Below are positions 8,603-16,946 of a stretch of DNA of 64,000 bases, piece after piece. The translations under genes were made by a program, and so were the position numbers. The notes below the pieces were generated by a model. It did not search any database and was not told the DNA's origin. It saw nothing but the letters and a program-made list of their open reading frames with translations. Each line of letters starts with the position of its first letter. Position 1 is the first letter of the stretch. The stretch is from Candidatus Nitrosacidococcus tergens. Its GTDB lineage: Bacteria; Pseudomonadota; Gammaproteobacteria; Nitrosococcales; Nitrosococcaceae. The stretch spans positions 124,001-188,000 of the forward strand of contig NZ_LR778175.1 of the NCBI RefSeq assembly GCF_902810445.1, in the 5' to 3' direction.

Positions 8603-9043
8603 TTAGACAGTGCTAGCAGGTAATGCACAGCGAAGGTTGCATTCATTTTTGACAATATCAGCTAATGTATAGCTGTCTAGTACGGAAAAAAAGGAATTTC
8701 GTGCTTCATAAAGTACACCCTTGAGTTGACAGAAAGCCGAAATAGGGCAAGTATTATGTAAGTCACTAAAGCATTCAGCAAGATGAATTTCACCTTCAGT
8801 TCTACGTATTACTTCTCCTAAAATAATTTTTTCAGGGGAACGGGACAGACGCATACCACCTCCTTTACCACGGGCAGTACTAATATATCCAGAAAGAGCT
8901 AGATGATGCACAATTTTTCCAAGGTGGTTACGAGAAATATGATAACTCTTTGCAATTTCATTTATCGTTGCAAGTTGCTTATCATGGATGCAGAGATAAA
9001 TTAAAACCCGTATAGAATAGTCTGTATACTGTGTAAGTTGCAT
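8603..9043 (-). CDS. nsrR: NsrR-type Rrf2-family nitric oxide-sensing repressor
   Basis: Iron-sulfur transcriptional repressor that releases DNA when nitric oxide attacks its cluster. The 146-residue protein begins MQLTQYTDYSIRVLIYL, carries the Rrf2 winged helix (ISRNHLGKIVHHLALSGYI) and the wing GKGGGMRL. It has the three cluster cysteines C91, C99 and C105 in the order Cx7Cx5C, ending CPISAFCQLKGVL as in NsrR. I start it at ATG 9043, preceded by AAGAGA. An upstream in-frame ATG at 9076 would lie inside the predicted operator. It is convergent with the nor cluster and divergent from the HU gene. The operator at 9072-9094 implies autoregulation, and its twin before norS implies control of the reductase. 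Confidence 0.88.
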   Translation of the reverse strand: MQLTQYTDYSIRVLIYLCIHDKQLATINEIAKSYHISRNHLGKIVHHLALSGYISTARGKGGGMRLSRSPEKIILGEVIRRTEGEIHLAECFSDLHNTCPISAFCQLKGVLYEARNSFFSVLDSYTLADIVKNECNLRCALPASTV

Positions 9044-9071
9044 AGTTTTTCTCTTTTGATAAACAACAATT

Positions 9072-9094
9072 AACATTTATTTTAAATAGATGTT
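9072..9094. promoter_or_regulatory. Candidate NsrR operator beside nsrR
   Basis: Near-perfect 11-1-11 inverted repeat: AACATTTATTT (9072-9082), centre T, AAATAGATGTT (9084-9094), with ten of eleven positions complementary. Symmetry extends outward to TTAACAT and ATGTTAA (9070-9096). This is the size and base pattern of NsrR operators. It lies between nsrR and the divergent HU gene, 29 bases upstream of the nsrR start, so autorepression is likely. Confidence 0.72.
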
Positions 9095-9167
9095 AATTTT
9101 AACTTAAATTAAAATGAAATACATAATGAAATCAATTGAATTACTTGTTTAGGAGAATAGGCTAACT

Positions 9168-9452
9168 ATGAATAAAACAGAATTGGTTAATTTCGTTGCT
9201 TCAAAAGCAAATTTATCTCAAAAAGAATCCCATCATGCAGTAGATTCTTTTTTACATACTATTACTGAAACACTAAAGAAAAAGGAAACGATCAGTTTAA
9301 TTGGTTTTGGTTCTTTTTCAGTGCAAACTAGGGCAGCTCGTTCAGGAAGGCACCCTAAAACCGGTGAAGAAATCACTATAAAAGCAGCAAATATCCCTGC
9401 TTTTAAAGCAGGAAAAATTCTTAAAGAATCGGTTCAAAAGAAAAAGAAGTAA
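9168..9452 (+). CDS. hup: HU-family histone-like DNA-binding protein
   Basis: Small nucleoid protein that bends and compacts DNA as a dimer. The 94-residue sequence starts MNKTELVNFVA, has GFGSFSVQTRAARSGRHPKTGE at ~46-67 and the DNA-intercalating arm around TIKAANIPAFKAGKILKE, typical of HU rather than IHF (no IHF-specific arm sequence). The C-terminus adds a lysine-rich tail, QKKKK. ATG follows TTAGGAG. It is divergent from nsrR across an intergenic region containing the NsrR operator, so some regulation by NO is possible but unproven. A 12-base inverted repeat lies 30 bases downstream. Confidence 0.92.
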   Translation: MNKTELVNFVASKANLSQKESHHAVDSFLHTITETLKKKETISLIGFGSFSVQTRAARSGRHPKTGEEITIKAANIPAFKAGKILKESVQKKKK

Positions 9453-9481
9453 TTTTATTAAAATTTTTGTCTTAAAAGAGC

Positions 9482-9526
9482 AAGTACGCTTGTTTTTTAA
9501 ACCCTATAATTTAGACAAGCGTACTT
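9482..9526 (+). terminator. Inverted repeat downstream of the HU gene
   Basis: Perfect 12-base arms AAGTACGCTTGT (9482-9493) and ACAAGCGTACTT (9515-9526) with a 21-base spacer. The first arm contains a small CAAG/CTTG hairpin followed directly by six Ts, so either the small or the long hairpin may end HU transcription. Confidence 0.5.
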
Positions 9527-9613
9527 CTAATCAGTTTTATAATAAGGGCGGCACAATCATAGAATTCCTCTATTACTAATTTAATAGCTATTATTTTTAA
9601 GATAAAAACAATT

Positions 9614-10534
9614 ATGACCTCACCTACTGTAATTACAGATGCTGATTATAAAATGCGAAATTGGTCAGATCCTAATCCCGAATCTATCCAACTAGGATCT
9701 GATGCTCATAAGGAGATGTTCTGCTCTTTACTTTTAGAAACTCATAACCCTTATAAACCTGCAGTGATGGATTGGCCTAGACTCTCTGATGAAGAATTAA
9801 AGCGAGTAGCTAGCCTTCCTATTTGGGATATTGCAGTACAAACTGAAGGACGAGCCTCGCTTCGAGTAGCTACCTATGCAAAAACAATTAATGATCCAAC
9901 ATTACGTGCTGCTTTAGATATGGATGCAGCTGAGGAAAAACGCCATAAAGAAGTATTAAGTAGGCTTGCTAAGTTTTATAATGTTACCCTAGCCTACGAA
10001 CCTCATTATACAGTTCCTAAAAACCCGGAGTGGGCGTGGATGGTAACAGGCTATAGTGAATGTATTGATAGTTTTTTTGCTTTTGGCTTGTTTGAAAGTG
10101 CAAAGCGCTCTGGGTTTTTCCCAATAGCGTTGACGGATACTTTTGAGCCAGTCATTCAAGAAGAGGCGCGTCATATCTTGTTTTTTGTAAATTGGATAGC
10201 TTGGTATAAGTATAATTTGAAGATATGGCAGAAACCTTGGTTTTTTATTCGGATTTTAGCGGTATGGGTATTTCTAATATGGGAACGAGTTGGCATTGCC
10301 AAGGGACTTGATAAAAATGAAGAACTACGAGATGCTAATTTTGCAATTACTGGTACAGAGCAAATTGGTGTAGAAATTCAATTAGTCGATCTTCTTAAAA
10401 TTTGTTTATCAGAAAATAAACGACGCTTATCTGGCTACGATCAGCGCCTTGTTAGACCCAGAATTGTCCCATTTTTTGTTAGAATTATTTGTAACACTAT
10501 AAGTGTTACAAATAGAGTAAAACGTAAATATTAA
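9614..10534 (+). CDS. Diiron ferritin-like domain protein, function unassigned
   Basis: A 306-residue protein I cannot assign to a characterised enzyme. It shows a four-helix ferritin-like pattern: a helix with E78 (TEGRASLRVATYA), one with E108 and H111 (EEKRHKEV), one with E149/E161 (SECIDSFFAFGLFE), and one with E184 and H187 (EEARHILFF). The two ExxH motifs plus glutamates are what a carboxylate-bridged diiron site needs. A hydrophobic stretch at ~210-222 suggests membrane association. It stands alone between the HU gene and tRNA-Leu. It could be an oxidase, hydroxylase or rubrerythrin-like stress protein. Its last codons encode a perfect 12-base hairpin (10487-10513). Confidence 0.6.
   Translation: MTSPTVITDADYKMRNWSDPNPESIQLGSDAHKEMFCSLLLETHNPYKPAVMDWPRLSDEELKRVASLPIWDIAVQTEGRASLRVATYAKTINDPTLRAALDMDAAEEKRHKEVLSRLAKFYNVTLAYEPHYTVPKNPEWAWMVTGYSECIDSFFAFGLFESAKRSGFFPIALTDTFEPVIQEEARHILFFVNWIAWYKYNLKIWQKPWFFIRILAVWVFLIWERVGIAKGLDKNEELRDANFAITGTEQIGVEIQLVDLLKICLSENKRRLSGYDQRLVRPRIVPFFVRIICNTISVTNRVKRKY
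10487..10513 (+). repeat. Perfect inverted repeat in the 3' end of the ferritin-like gene
   Basis: Arms ATTTGTAACACT (10487-10498) and AGTGTTACAAAT (10502-10513) with loop ATA lie wholly inside the coding sequence, 21 bases before its end. A 27-base perfect hairpin in coding sequence is unusual. It may act as an mRNA 3' stabiliser or protein-binding site. No T-tract follows directly. Confidence 0.55.
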
Positions 10535-10564
10535 GCGTCTTTTTAGAAAAAATATCTTAATGAA

Positions 10565-10581
10565 CTATCTTAGTTAGATAG
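10565..10581 (-). terminator. Hairpin just after tRNA-Leu
   Basis: Arms CTATCT (10565-10570) and AGATAG (10576-10581) form a short stem starting six bases past the tRNA 3' end on the minus strand. A run of six Ts follows about 12 bases later. It probably serves termination or 3' processing of the tRNA; the stem is weak. Confidence 0.4.
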
Positions 10582-10586
10582 GAATC

Positions 10587-10673
10587 TGGTGCCGAGGAGA
10601 GGATTTGAACCTCCACAAGGTTTCCCTCACATGGACCTGAACCATGCGCGTCTACCAATTCCGCCACCTCGGC
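10587..10673 (-). tRNA. tRNA-Leu (anticodon CAG)
   Basis: An 87-base class II tRNA with encoded CCA. The 5' acceptor strand GCCGAGG pairs with CCTCGGC at the 3' end. The D-loop contains TTGGTAGACGCG. The anticodon arm is CATGG-TTCAGGT-CCATG with anticodon CAG. The long variable arm and GGTTCAAATCC T-arm are present. It decodes CUG. A strong promoter precedes it at 10707-10735 on the minus strand. Confidence 0.97.
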
Positions 10674-10706
10674 AGCTTAAAAAGAAATAATTCTAGGGGC
10701 ACACAA

Positions 10707-10735
10707 ACTGTACTGACCTAAAGATTACTTGTCAA
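10707..10735 (-). promoter_or_regulatory. Sigma-70 promoter for tRNA-Leu
   Basis: On the minus strand: -35 TTGACA (10735-10730), a 17-base spacer and -10 TACAGT (10712-10707), ending about 34 bases from the mature tRNA. A GC-rich discriminator (GTGTGCCCC) follows, as in stringently controlled stable-RNA promoters. The -35 box touches the start codon of rnr. Confidence 0.75.
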
Positions 10736-12903
10736 TGGATAAATGGAAAAAAGAAGATCCTCATTTCGCTCGTGAGTGCCAAAAATATGGTCAACCCATA
10801 CCTAGTAGAGAATACATTATTGAATGTTTAAAACATCAAAATAAACCTCTTACTTCCCGAGATCTGATAAAAAATCTAGGGCTAAAAGATAATAAATCTC
10901 AAAAGGCTTTTTACAGACGTCTTAAAGCAATGGTTAGGGAGGGGCAAATTAGTTATAATAACCATCGTGCTTATAGTGTAGTATCTCAATCAAAGCTTAT
11001 TTCTGGTCACATTATTGGTCATCGAGATGGTTATGGTTTTTTAGCTCCTGACGAAGGAGGAGAAGATCTTTACTTATCTACACAAGAAATGCGCTCTGTA
11101 CTTCATGGAGACAGGGTAATTGCTCGTATTACTGGTATAGATAAGCGGGGTCGAAAAGAAGGGAGTATTGTAGAAGTTCTAAAACATAATAATAAACAAA
11201 TTGTTGGGCGTTTTGTTATAGAACAAAAACAAGGCTTTTTAATCCCTAGTAACCATCGATTAAATCAAGATATTTTTATTCCTAATAAGTTTCAAAAAGG
11301 TATTAAGCAAAACCAAATAGCAGTTGCTGAAATTATTCAACAGCCTACCGCAACAACGCCTCCTATTGGAAAAATCACCGCTCTTCTAGGAGATTATCAA
11401 ACTCCTAATATAGAAGTAGAAACTGCTATTTATAATTACGATTTGCCTCATTATTGGTCAAAGGAGCTATTAAAGGAGGTAAAAAAATTTAAATCCAATA
11501 TTCCTAAAGCAGAAATTCAAAAACGGGTAGATTTACGAACATTACCTCTACTCACTATTGATGGAGAAGATGCTCAAGACTTCGATGATGCAGTTTATGC
11601 ATCACAAGAAGGAAAAAATTGGCGATTGTGGGTAGCTATTGCAGATGTAAGCCAGTATGTATCTATACACTCTGCGATAGATGATGAAGCAAAAGAGCGG
11701 GGTAACTCAGTATATTTTCCAAACCAAGTTATCCCTATGTTGCCAGAAGTTCTTTCCAACAATTTATGCTCTCTTAAGCCTCAAGAAGATCGATTAGCAC
11801 TTATTTGTGAAATGGAAATTGGCCCACGTGGGGGTTTACATAATTTCAATTTTTATCCTGGAATAATTAAATCAGCTGCTCGTCTTACCTATCAACAAGT
11901 CGCTGAAATGCTACTTGAAAATAATCGAGAACTTAAAAAAACTTATCATTCTCTATTACTTCATCTAGAAAAAATGTATGCACTCTACCAAGTGTTACAT
12001 AAGGCAAGAATTCGCCGAGGCACAATCGATTTTGATATAGAAGAAAGCCAAATTACTTTTAATGAGTATCAAAAAATAAAAAATATTCATCCCAGAGTAC
12101 GCACCCCTATTCATCGACTCATTGAAGAGTTTATGATTTTAGCAAATACTGCGGCTGCGCATTTTTTAAAGCAAAACAAAATTCCTAGCCTTTTTCGTAC
12201 TCACGAGCATCCTGCAGAGGAAAAATTACTTGATTTACGAAAATTCTTGGGAAAATTAGGGCTAGAGCTACCAAGAGGTAATGATCCACAGAGTAAAGAT
12301 TTCTCTCAGCTATTACATTCAATTCGAGATCGACCAGATTTTCATTTAATTCAAACCATTATATTACGTAGCTTGAAACAGGCGGTCTATACACCAACGG
12401 ATAGCACCCATTTCGGACTAGCACTCAAAGAGTATACTCATTTTACTTCCCCTATTCGGCGCTATTCAGATTTATTAGTGCATCGAGCTATCCATCACAT
12501 CTTAGAAAAAAGAGCAGTACAAGCATTCCCCTATACTAAAGAAAGTATGCTAGATTTAGGTACGCATTGTTCTATGACAGAACGACGTGCTGATGAAGCA
12601 ACTCGAGATGCAATAAATTGGCTCAAGTGTGAGTATATGGTAAATAGAGTAGGTGAAACCTTTAATGGTTTAATCACTGGAGTAACTGGTTTTGGATTAT
12701 TTGTTGAACTTTGTAATATTTATGTAGAAGGTTTAATCCATATTAGTGCCCTAGATAAAGATTATTTTCATTTTGATTTAGCTAATTATCAGCTTGTGGG
12801 AGAGCGAACGTGTAAAACTTATCAACTAGGTGATAAGTTATTAGTGAAAGTGGCACACGTGAATATGGATGAGCGAAAAATAGATTTGATATTAGCTTCT
12901 TAG
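10735..12903 (+). CDS. rnr: Ribonuclease R
   Basis: Processive 3'-to-5' exoribonuclease of the RNB family that degrades structured RNA and aids rRNA/mRNA quality control. The protein has an N-terminal winged helix (~15-75), cold-shock-like domains with GHRDGYGFLAPDEGG, the RNB catalytic core with DGEDAQDFDDAVYA (metal-binding aspartates, ~280-295), HFTSPIRRYSDLLVHR, and a C-terminal S1 domain (FNGLITGVTGFGLFVEL). At ~722 residues it lacks the long basic tail of E. coli RNase R (813 residues). ATG 10735 is chosen; a TTG six bases upstream is possible. Neither has a clear ribosome site. The start overlaps the -35 box of the divergent tRNA-Leu promoter. Confidence 0.93.
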   Translation: MDKWKKEDPHFARECQKYGQPIPSREYIIECLKHQNKPLTSRDLIKNLGLKDNKSQKAFYRRLKAMVREGQISYNNHRAYSVVSQSKLISGHIIGHRDGYGFLAPDEGGEDLYLSTQEMRSVLHGDRVIARITGIDKRGRKEGSIVEVLKHNNKQIVGRFVIEQKQGFLIPSNHRLNQDIFIPNKFQKGIKQNQIAVAEIIQQPTATTPPIGKITALLGDYQTPNIEVETAIYNYDLPHYWSKELLKEVKKFKSNIPKAEIQKRVDLRTLPLLTIDGEDAQDFDDAVYASQEGKNWRLWVAIADVSQYVSIHSAIDDEAKERGNSVYFPNQVIPMLPEVLSNNLCSLKPQEDRLALICEMEIGPRGGLHNFNFYPGIIKSAARLTYQQVAEMLLENNRELKKTYHSLLLHLEKMYALYQVLHKARIRRGTIDFDIEESQITFNEYQKIKNIHPRVRTPIHRLIEEFMILANTAAAHFLKQNKIPSLFRTHEHPAEEKLLDLRKFLGKLGLELPRGNDPQSKDFSQLLHSIRDRPDFHLIQTIILRSLKQAVYTPTDSTHFGLALKEYTHFTSPIRRYSDLLVHRAIHHILEKRAVQAFPYTKESMLDLGTHCSMTERRADEATRDAINWLKCEYMVNRVGETFNGLITGVTGFGLFVELCNIYVEGLIHISALDKDYFHFDLANYQLVGERTCKTYQLGDKLLVKVAHVNMDERKIDLILAS

Positions 12904-12922
12904 ATTATATAGTTACTAACTT

Positions 12923-13801
12923 TTATCTAATTGCACCTATATTTTGACCCATAAGCACACGTGCGTTTGGAGCTAAATGAGATAACCACTCCACAGATCT
13001 AGTAGGAAAAATGAGGATCACTGTAGATCCCATATTAAAACGACCCATTTCTTGACCTTTACTTAATTTGGGTATCTTATTTTCTTTTGTGTAAACCCAA
13101 TGGCGGAGATAGCCTTGATAGGGTGGTGTAATTTGACCAGCCCACACTGTTTCAATACTCCCAACAAAAATAGCACCTACAAGAACCATAATCATAGGAC
13201 CTATTTCAGTATTGAATATATTAATTACCCGTTCATTATGAGAAAAAAGCTGAGGCACGCCATTAACTGTTTTAGGGCTAACAGAAAATAAACGACCTGG
13301 AATATAAATCATTTCTTTTAAATGCCCATCTAATGGCATATGGACTCGATGGTAATCTCGGGGATGAAGATAAAAAGTGGCAAAAGATCCTTGATAAAAA
13401 GAATCTAAGCTAATTTGAGGATGACCAAGTAAATCAGTAAGTTGATAATGCCAACCCTTCGCTTGAATTAATTTTCTATTACTAAGTGTACCAATTTGGC
13501 TAATATGACCATCTACAGGGCAGGCAATTTCCCTATATTTAGCAATAGGACGTACACTTTCTCGTAATGCACGGCTAAAAAAAGTATTAAAATTAGGATA
13601 TTCTTTAGAGTAAGGGATTTTTGCTTCATCCATATTTACCCTGAAAATAATTCTAAATAAGTGAATTTCTAGCTGGGTAAGCCAATGAATTTTATGCCGA
13701 GTAAAATGGTATATTAGTAGAGATAAAATATGTTGAGGAAGTAAGTATTGATATAAACTCAGTAACCAGTCTCGGAGCCGATGTGAGGCATTATTAGCCA
13801 T
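12923..13801 (-). CDS. psd: Phosphatidylserine decarboxylase proenzyme
   Basis: Pyruvoyl-dependent membrane enzyme that makes phosphatidylethanolamine from phosphatidylserine. The 292-residue proenzyme has the catalytic triad regions PVDGHIS (Asp) and HPRDYHRVHMP (His). The self-cleavage site is GRFNMGSTVI, whose Ser becomes the pyruvoyl group. The usual LGST reads MGST here, a conservative change next to the cleaved bond. Length matches the bacterial type I enzyme. It is convergent with rnr and divergent from gspE. Confidence 0.95.
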   Translation of the reverse strand: MANNASHRLRDWLLSLYQYLLPQHILSLLIYHFTRHKIHWLTQLEIHLFRIIFRVNMDEAKIPYSKEYPNFNTFFSRALRESVRPIAKYREIACPVDGHISQIGTLSNRKLIQAKGWHYQLTDLLGHPQISLDSFYQGSFATFYLHPRDYHRVHMPLDGHLKEMIYIPGRLFSVSPKTVNGVPQLFSHNERVINIFNTEIGPMIMVLVGAIFVGSIETVWAGQITPPYQGYLRHWVYTKENKIPKLSKGQEMGRFNMGSTVILIFPTRSVEWLSHLAPNARVLMGQNIGAIR

Positions 13802-13905
13802 AAGTTAGGTATTTTTATCCTTTTTCTTTTTTTAAAGATAACTAGATAGTCTTTGACTATAATAGTTTGATCTATTCTACCCCATTATCTAGAAATTAAA
13901 TGCCA

Positions 13906-13951
13906 GGTAGTAACTACCATACATTTTCAAAATTACCTATATTTAGGTAAT
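13906..13951 (+). repeat. Two short palindromes upstream of gspE
   Basis: GGTAGT-A-ACTACC (13906-13918) and ATTACCTA-TATT-TAGGTAAT (13932-13951) are both perfect inverted repeats. The second ends 19 bases before the gspE ATG, which lacks a clear ribosome site. They may be operators or leader hairpins controlling the secretion genes. Confidence 0.4.
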
Positions 13952-13970
13952 CACTAAATCATATATTTTT

Positions 13971-15692
13971 ATGGAGCAATCATCAGCTGTAATTCATAGA
14001 CCTAATATAGAAAATTTAGATGAAGAGTTAAGCCAATACTTAATTGATCAAGGGAAGTTACGTCCTACCGAATCTCAACATGCAAAACGGCTTGCAGTAG
14101 ATGAGGGGATACGGTTGTCAACCATGCTTGCTCGATTAGGTTTAGTTTCTGAACGAGATATCGCTGAAGCTTTTTCTGCTTTACTTGCGCTACCTTTATG
14201 GATAGCAGCCGATGATTCCTATGAAGAATCAGAGAAGCAAGTATCTCTTAAATTTCTCAAAAAATCTAGGGCAATTCCTATACTAGAGGAAGATAATTCT
14301 ATCACATTAGCTATGGCTGATCCTGGCGATATTTATGTACAAAATGCCATCGCATTAGCTTATGGTAAATCCGTAAAATTACAAATTGCACTACCTTCTG
14401 AGTTAGACGCATTCTTTGAACGTCAAGCTGGGAATAGTAAATCTGCTATGGGTCAAATTGTCGAGCACTTAGGTGCAGATGATGATTCTGAAGCAGATGT
14501 ACAGCACTTAAAGGACATGGCAAGTGAGGCACCCGTTGTTCGTTTAGTAAACTTGCTTATTCAGCGTGCTGTAGAATCTAGGGCTTCTGATATTCATATT
14601 GAGCCCTTTGAGAATAATCTTCGCGTCCGCTATCGAGTAGATGGAGTATTACAGAATGTAGAAGCACCTCCTGCTCGTTCTAGGGCTGCAGTAATTTCCC
14701 GTTTTAAAATTATGGCAAAATTAAATATTGCAGAAAGACGCTTACCACAAGATGGCCGTATTCAAATTAGAATCCAAGGGCGAGAATTAGATTTGCGTGT
14801 TTCCACTGTACCTACTTTATACGGAGAAAGTGTGGTACTTCGTTTATTAGATAAAGGCAATGTAATTTTAGATTTTACTGCGTTAGGTTTTGAGGGAGAT
14901 ACCCTCACTCGGTTTTTACAAGTATTAGAACTTCCCCATGGAATCATTGTTGTAACCGGTCCTACTGGAAGTGGTAAAAGTACTACACTTTATACCGCAT
15001 TGAATAAACTAAACACACCAGATCGTAAAATTATAACTGTAGAAGATCCCGTAGAATACCAATTAGAAGGAATTAATCAAATCCAAGTTAAAGCTCAAAT
15101 TGGATTAACCTTTGCAGGTGCTTTACGTTCTATCGTACGTCAAGATCCAGATGTCATTATGATTGGAGAGATGCGAGATCGGGAGACAGCAAGTATTGCA
15201 GTACAATCCTCATTAACAGGACACTTAGTGCTTTCCACCCTTCATACTAATGATGCAGCTGGAGGAGTAACACGGCTCTTGGATATGGGAATTGAAGATT
15301 ACTTACTTACTTCTACTGTGAGCGGTATTTTAGCCCAACGGTTAGTGCGTACTTTATGTAAGCATTGTGCTGAACCTTATGAAGCTTTACCTGAACTGAT
15401 AGAAGAAATGAAACTCTATCGTTTTAGTAATAAAAATCCCATTGTGCTTTACCGCCCGGTAGGCTGTGAGCACTGTGGAGGAATTGGTTATCACGGGCGA
15501 GCAGCAATTATGGAGTTTCTCGTGATGAGCGATCCTATTCGTCGGTTAGTACTCCAGCATGCAGATTCTGGGAGTATCCAAGACCAAGCCCAAAAAGAAG
15601 GCATGCGAATTATGTACGAGGATGGACTCAGTAAGGCCTTAGCAGGATTTACTACTCTAGAGGAAGTGATTCGGGTAAGCCAGGATAATTAA
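13971..15692 (+). CDS. gspE: Type II secretion ATPase GspE
   Basis: Cytoplasmic hexameric ATPase that drives pseudopilus assembly. The 573-residue protein has an N1E-type N-terminal domain (~10-150), an N2E domain, then Walker A GPTGSGKSTT at ~328-337, an Asp box with ITVEDPVEYQLEG, a Walker B region (QDPDVIMIGEMRD) and a His box (LVLSTLHTNDAAGG). The zinc-binding tetracysteine CKHC...CEHCGG in the C-terminal domain distinguishes GspE/PilB ATPases from PilT. It heads a gspE-F-G-H-I run. Type IV pilus PilB is the main alternative, but adjacent gspF-I with a typical GspG make the secretion ATPase more likely. Confidence 0.92.
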   Translation: MEQSSAVIHRPNIENLDEELSQYLIDQGKLRPTESQHAKRLAVDEGIRLSTMLARLGLVSERDIAEAFSALLALPLWIAADDSYEESEKQVSLKFLKKSRAIPILEEDNSITLAMADPGDIYVQNAIALAYGKSVKLQIALPSELDAFFERQAGNSKSAMGQIVEHLGADDDSEADVQHLKDMASEAPVVRLVNLLIQRAVESRASDIHIEPFENNLRVRYRVDGVLQNVEAPPARSRAAVISRFKIMAKLNIAERRLPQDGRIQIRIQGRELDLRVSTVPTLYGESVVLRLLDKGNVILDFTALGFEGDTLTRFLQVLELPHGIIVVTGPTGSGKSTTLYTALNKLNTPDRKIITVEDPVEYQLEGINQIQVKAQIGLTFAGALRSIVRQDPDVIMIGEMRDRETASIAVQSSLTGHLVLSTLHTNDAAGGVTRLLDMGIEDYLLTSTVSGILAQRLVRTLCKHCAEPYEALPELIEEMKLYRFSNKNPIVLYRPVGCEHCGGIGYHGRAAIMEFLVMSDPIRRLVLQHADSGSIQDQAQKEGMRIMYEDGLSKALAGFTTLEEVIRVSQDN

Positions 15693-15696
15693 GAGC

Positions 15697-16929
15697 ATGC
15701 CAGTTTTTCACTATAAAGCAACAACTTTATCTGGAGAAATTATAGAAGGAGAGCATCGTGCTGATGGGGAAGAAGGTGTTATTGAATGGCTCCATGGTCA
15801 AAGTTATATTCCCATTAGAATCGAGGAATCAGGATCAGGAAGAGTCCGCCGCTCAAAACAAGCAAGTGGAATCAATTTATTTAACAGTAAAAAAAGAGTT
15901 AACCAAAATGAGATTGGTGTAATTACAAGGGAATTAGCTACTTTATTACGAGCTGGATTACCTTTAGATCGGGCATTTAGCATCCTAATAGAAATTACTG
16001 ATGAAGGACCAGTAAAGGAGTTATTAACTAATGTGCAGGATAAAGTACGAGGTGGTGCTTCTCTTGCAGAGGCTATGGAGGCTCAAGAGGGAGATTTTCC
16101 TTCCCTATATACCAGTATGGTAAGAGCGGGGGAAGCAGGAGGGGCAGTAGATATTATTTTAGGGCGATTAGCCGATTTCATGGAACGTGCAAAAGCTTTA
16201 AAAAACTTAATTACCTCTGCCCTCATTTATCCCATGATTCTAGTAGGTGTTGCTGGGCTATCTGTGATTATTTTACTAGCTTTTGTAGTACCTCAATTTC
16301 AGCAATTATTTGACAGTGCAGGCAAAGCACTGCCCTTGGCAACCCAAATTGTCATAGCTGCAGGTGAATTACTACAGAACTATTGGTGGGCGTTATTATT
16401 AGGTTTTTTAGGGGTAATTTTATTGATACGCCATCAATTGCAAATCCCAGAACGCCGTTACCAATGGGATGGGTGGCTATTACGATTACCTTTAGTGGGA
16501 GATCTAGTTGCTAAATTAGAGATGGCTAGGCTTTCTCGAACCTTAAGTACCTTACTCTTAAATGGTGTTCCGCTACTTTCCGCATTAGAGATTGTTAAAG
16601 ATACTTTAGGAAATTTAGTATTAGCCGAAGCACTTGGAGAAGTAGCAAATTCTTTACGTCAAGGAAATAGAATGGCCGACCCTTTATTGGAAACTGGTTT
16701 ATTTCCAAGAATGGCAGTACAGATGATTAAAGTTGGAGAAGAAACAGGGCAACTAGAAGATATGTTGGGACAAGTGGCAGAAACTTATGATGGAGAAGTA
16801 GAAACTACTGTAAAGCGATTGCTTGCTCTATTAGAACCCATTTTAATTCTTACCTTAGGCGTAGTAATTGCAGGCATTATTATGTCTATTTTAGTTGCTA
16901 TTTTAAGTGTAAATGACCTAGCGTTTTAA
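15697..16929 (+). CDS. gspF: Type II secretion inner-membrane platform protein GspF
   Basis: Polytopic protein on which pseudopilin polymerisation is organised. The 410-residue sequence begins with the extended MPVFHYKATTLSGEIIEGE, followed by two T2SSF repeats (~70-195 and 275-395), each with the conserved ELATLLRAGLPLDRA / RTLSTLLLNGVPLLSA helix. Three membrane helices are visible (~172-195, 225-245 and 378-400). It starts four bases after gspE and is followed by gspG at 17 bases, so the three are co-transcribed. Confidence 0.94.
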   Translation: MPVFHYKATTLSGEIIEGEHRADGEEGVIEWLHGQSYIPIRIEESGSGRVRRSKQASGINLFNSKKRVNQNEIGVITRELATLLRAGLPLDRAFSILIEITDEGPVKELLTNVQDKVRGGASLAEAMEAQEGDFPSLYTSMVRAGEAGGAVDIILGRLADFMERAKALKNLITSALIYPMILVGVAGLSVIILLAFVVPQFQQLFDSAGKALPLATQIVIAAGELLQNYWWALLLGFLGVILLIRHQLQIPERRYQWDGWLLRLPLVGDLVAKLEMARLSRTLSTLLLNGVPLLSALEIVKDTLGNLVLAEALGEVANSLRQGNRMADPLLETGLFPRMAVQMIKVGEETGQLEDMLGQVAETYDGEVETTVKRLLALLEPILILTLGVVIAGIIMSILVAILSVNDLAF

Positions 16930-16946
16930 TTTAGAGGAATATAAGG

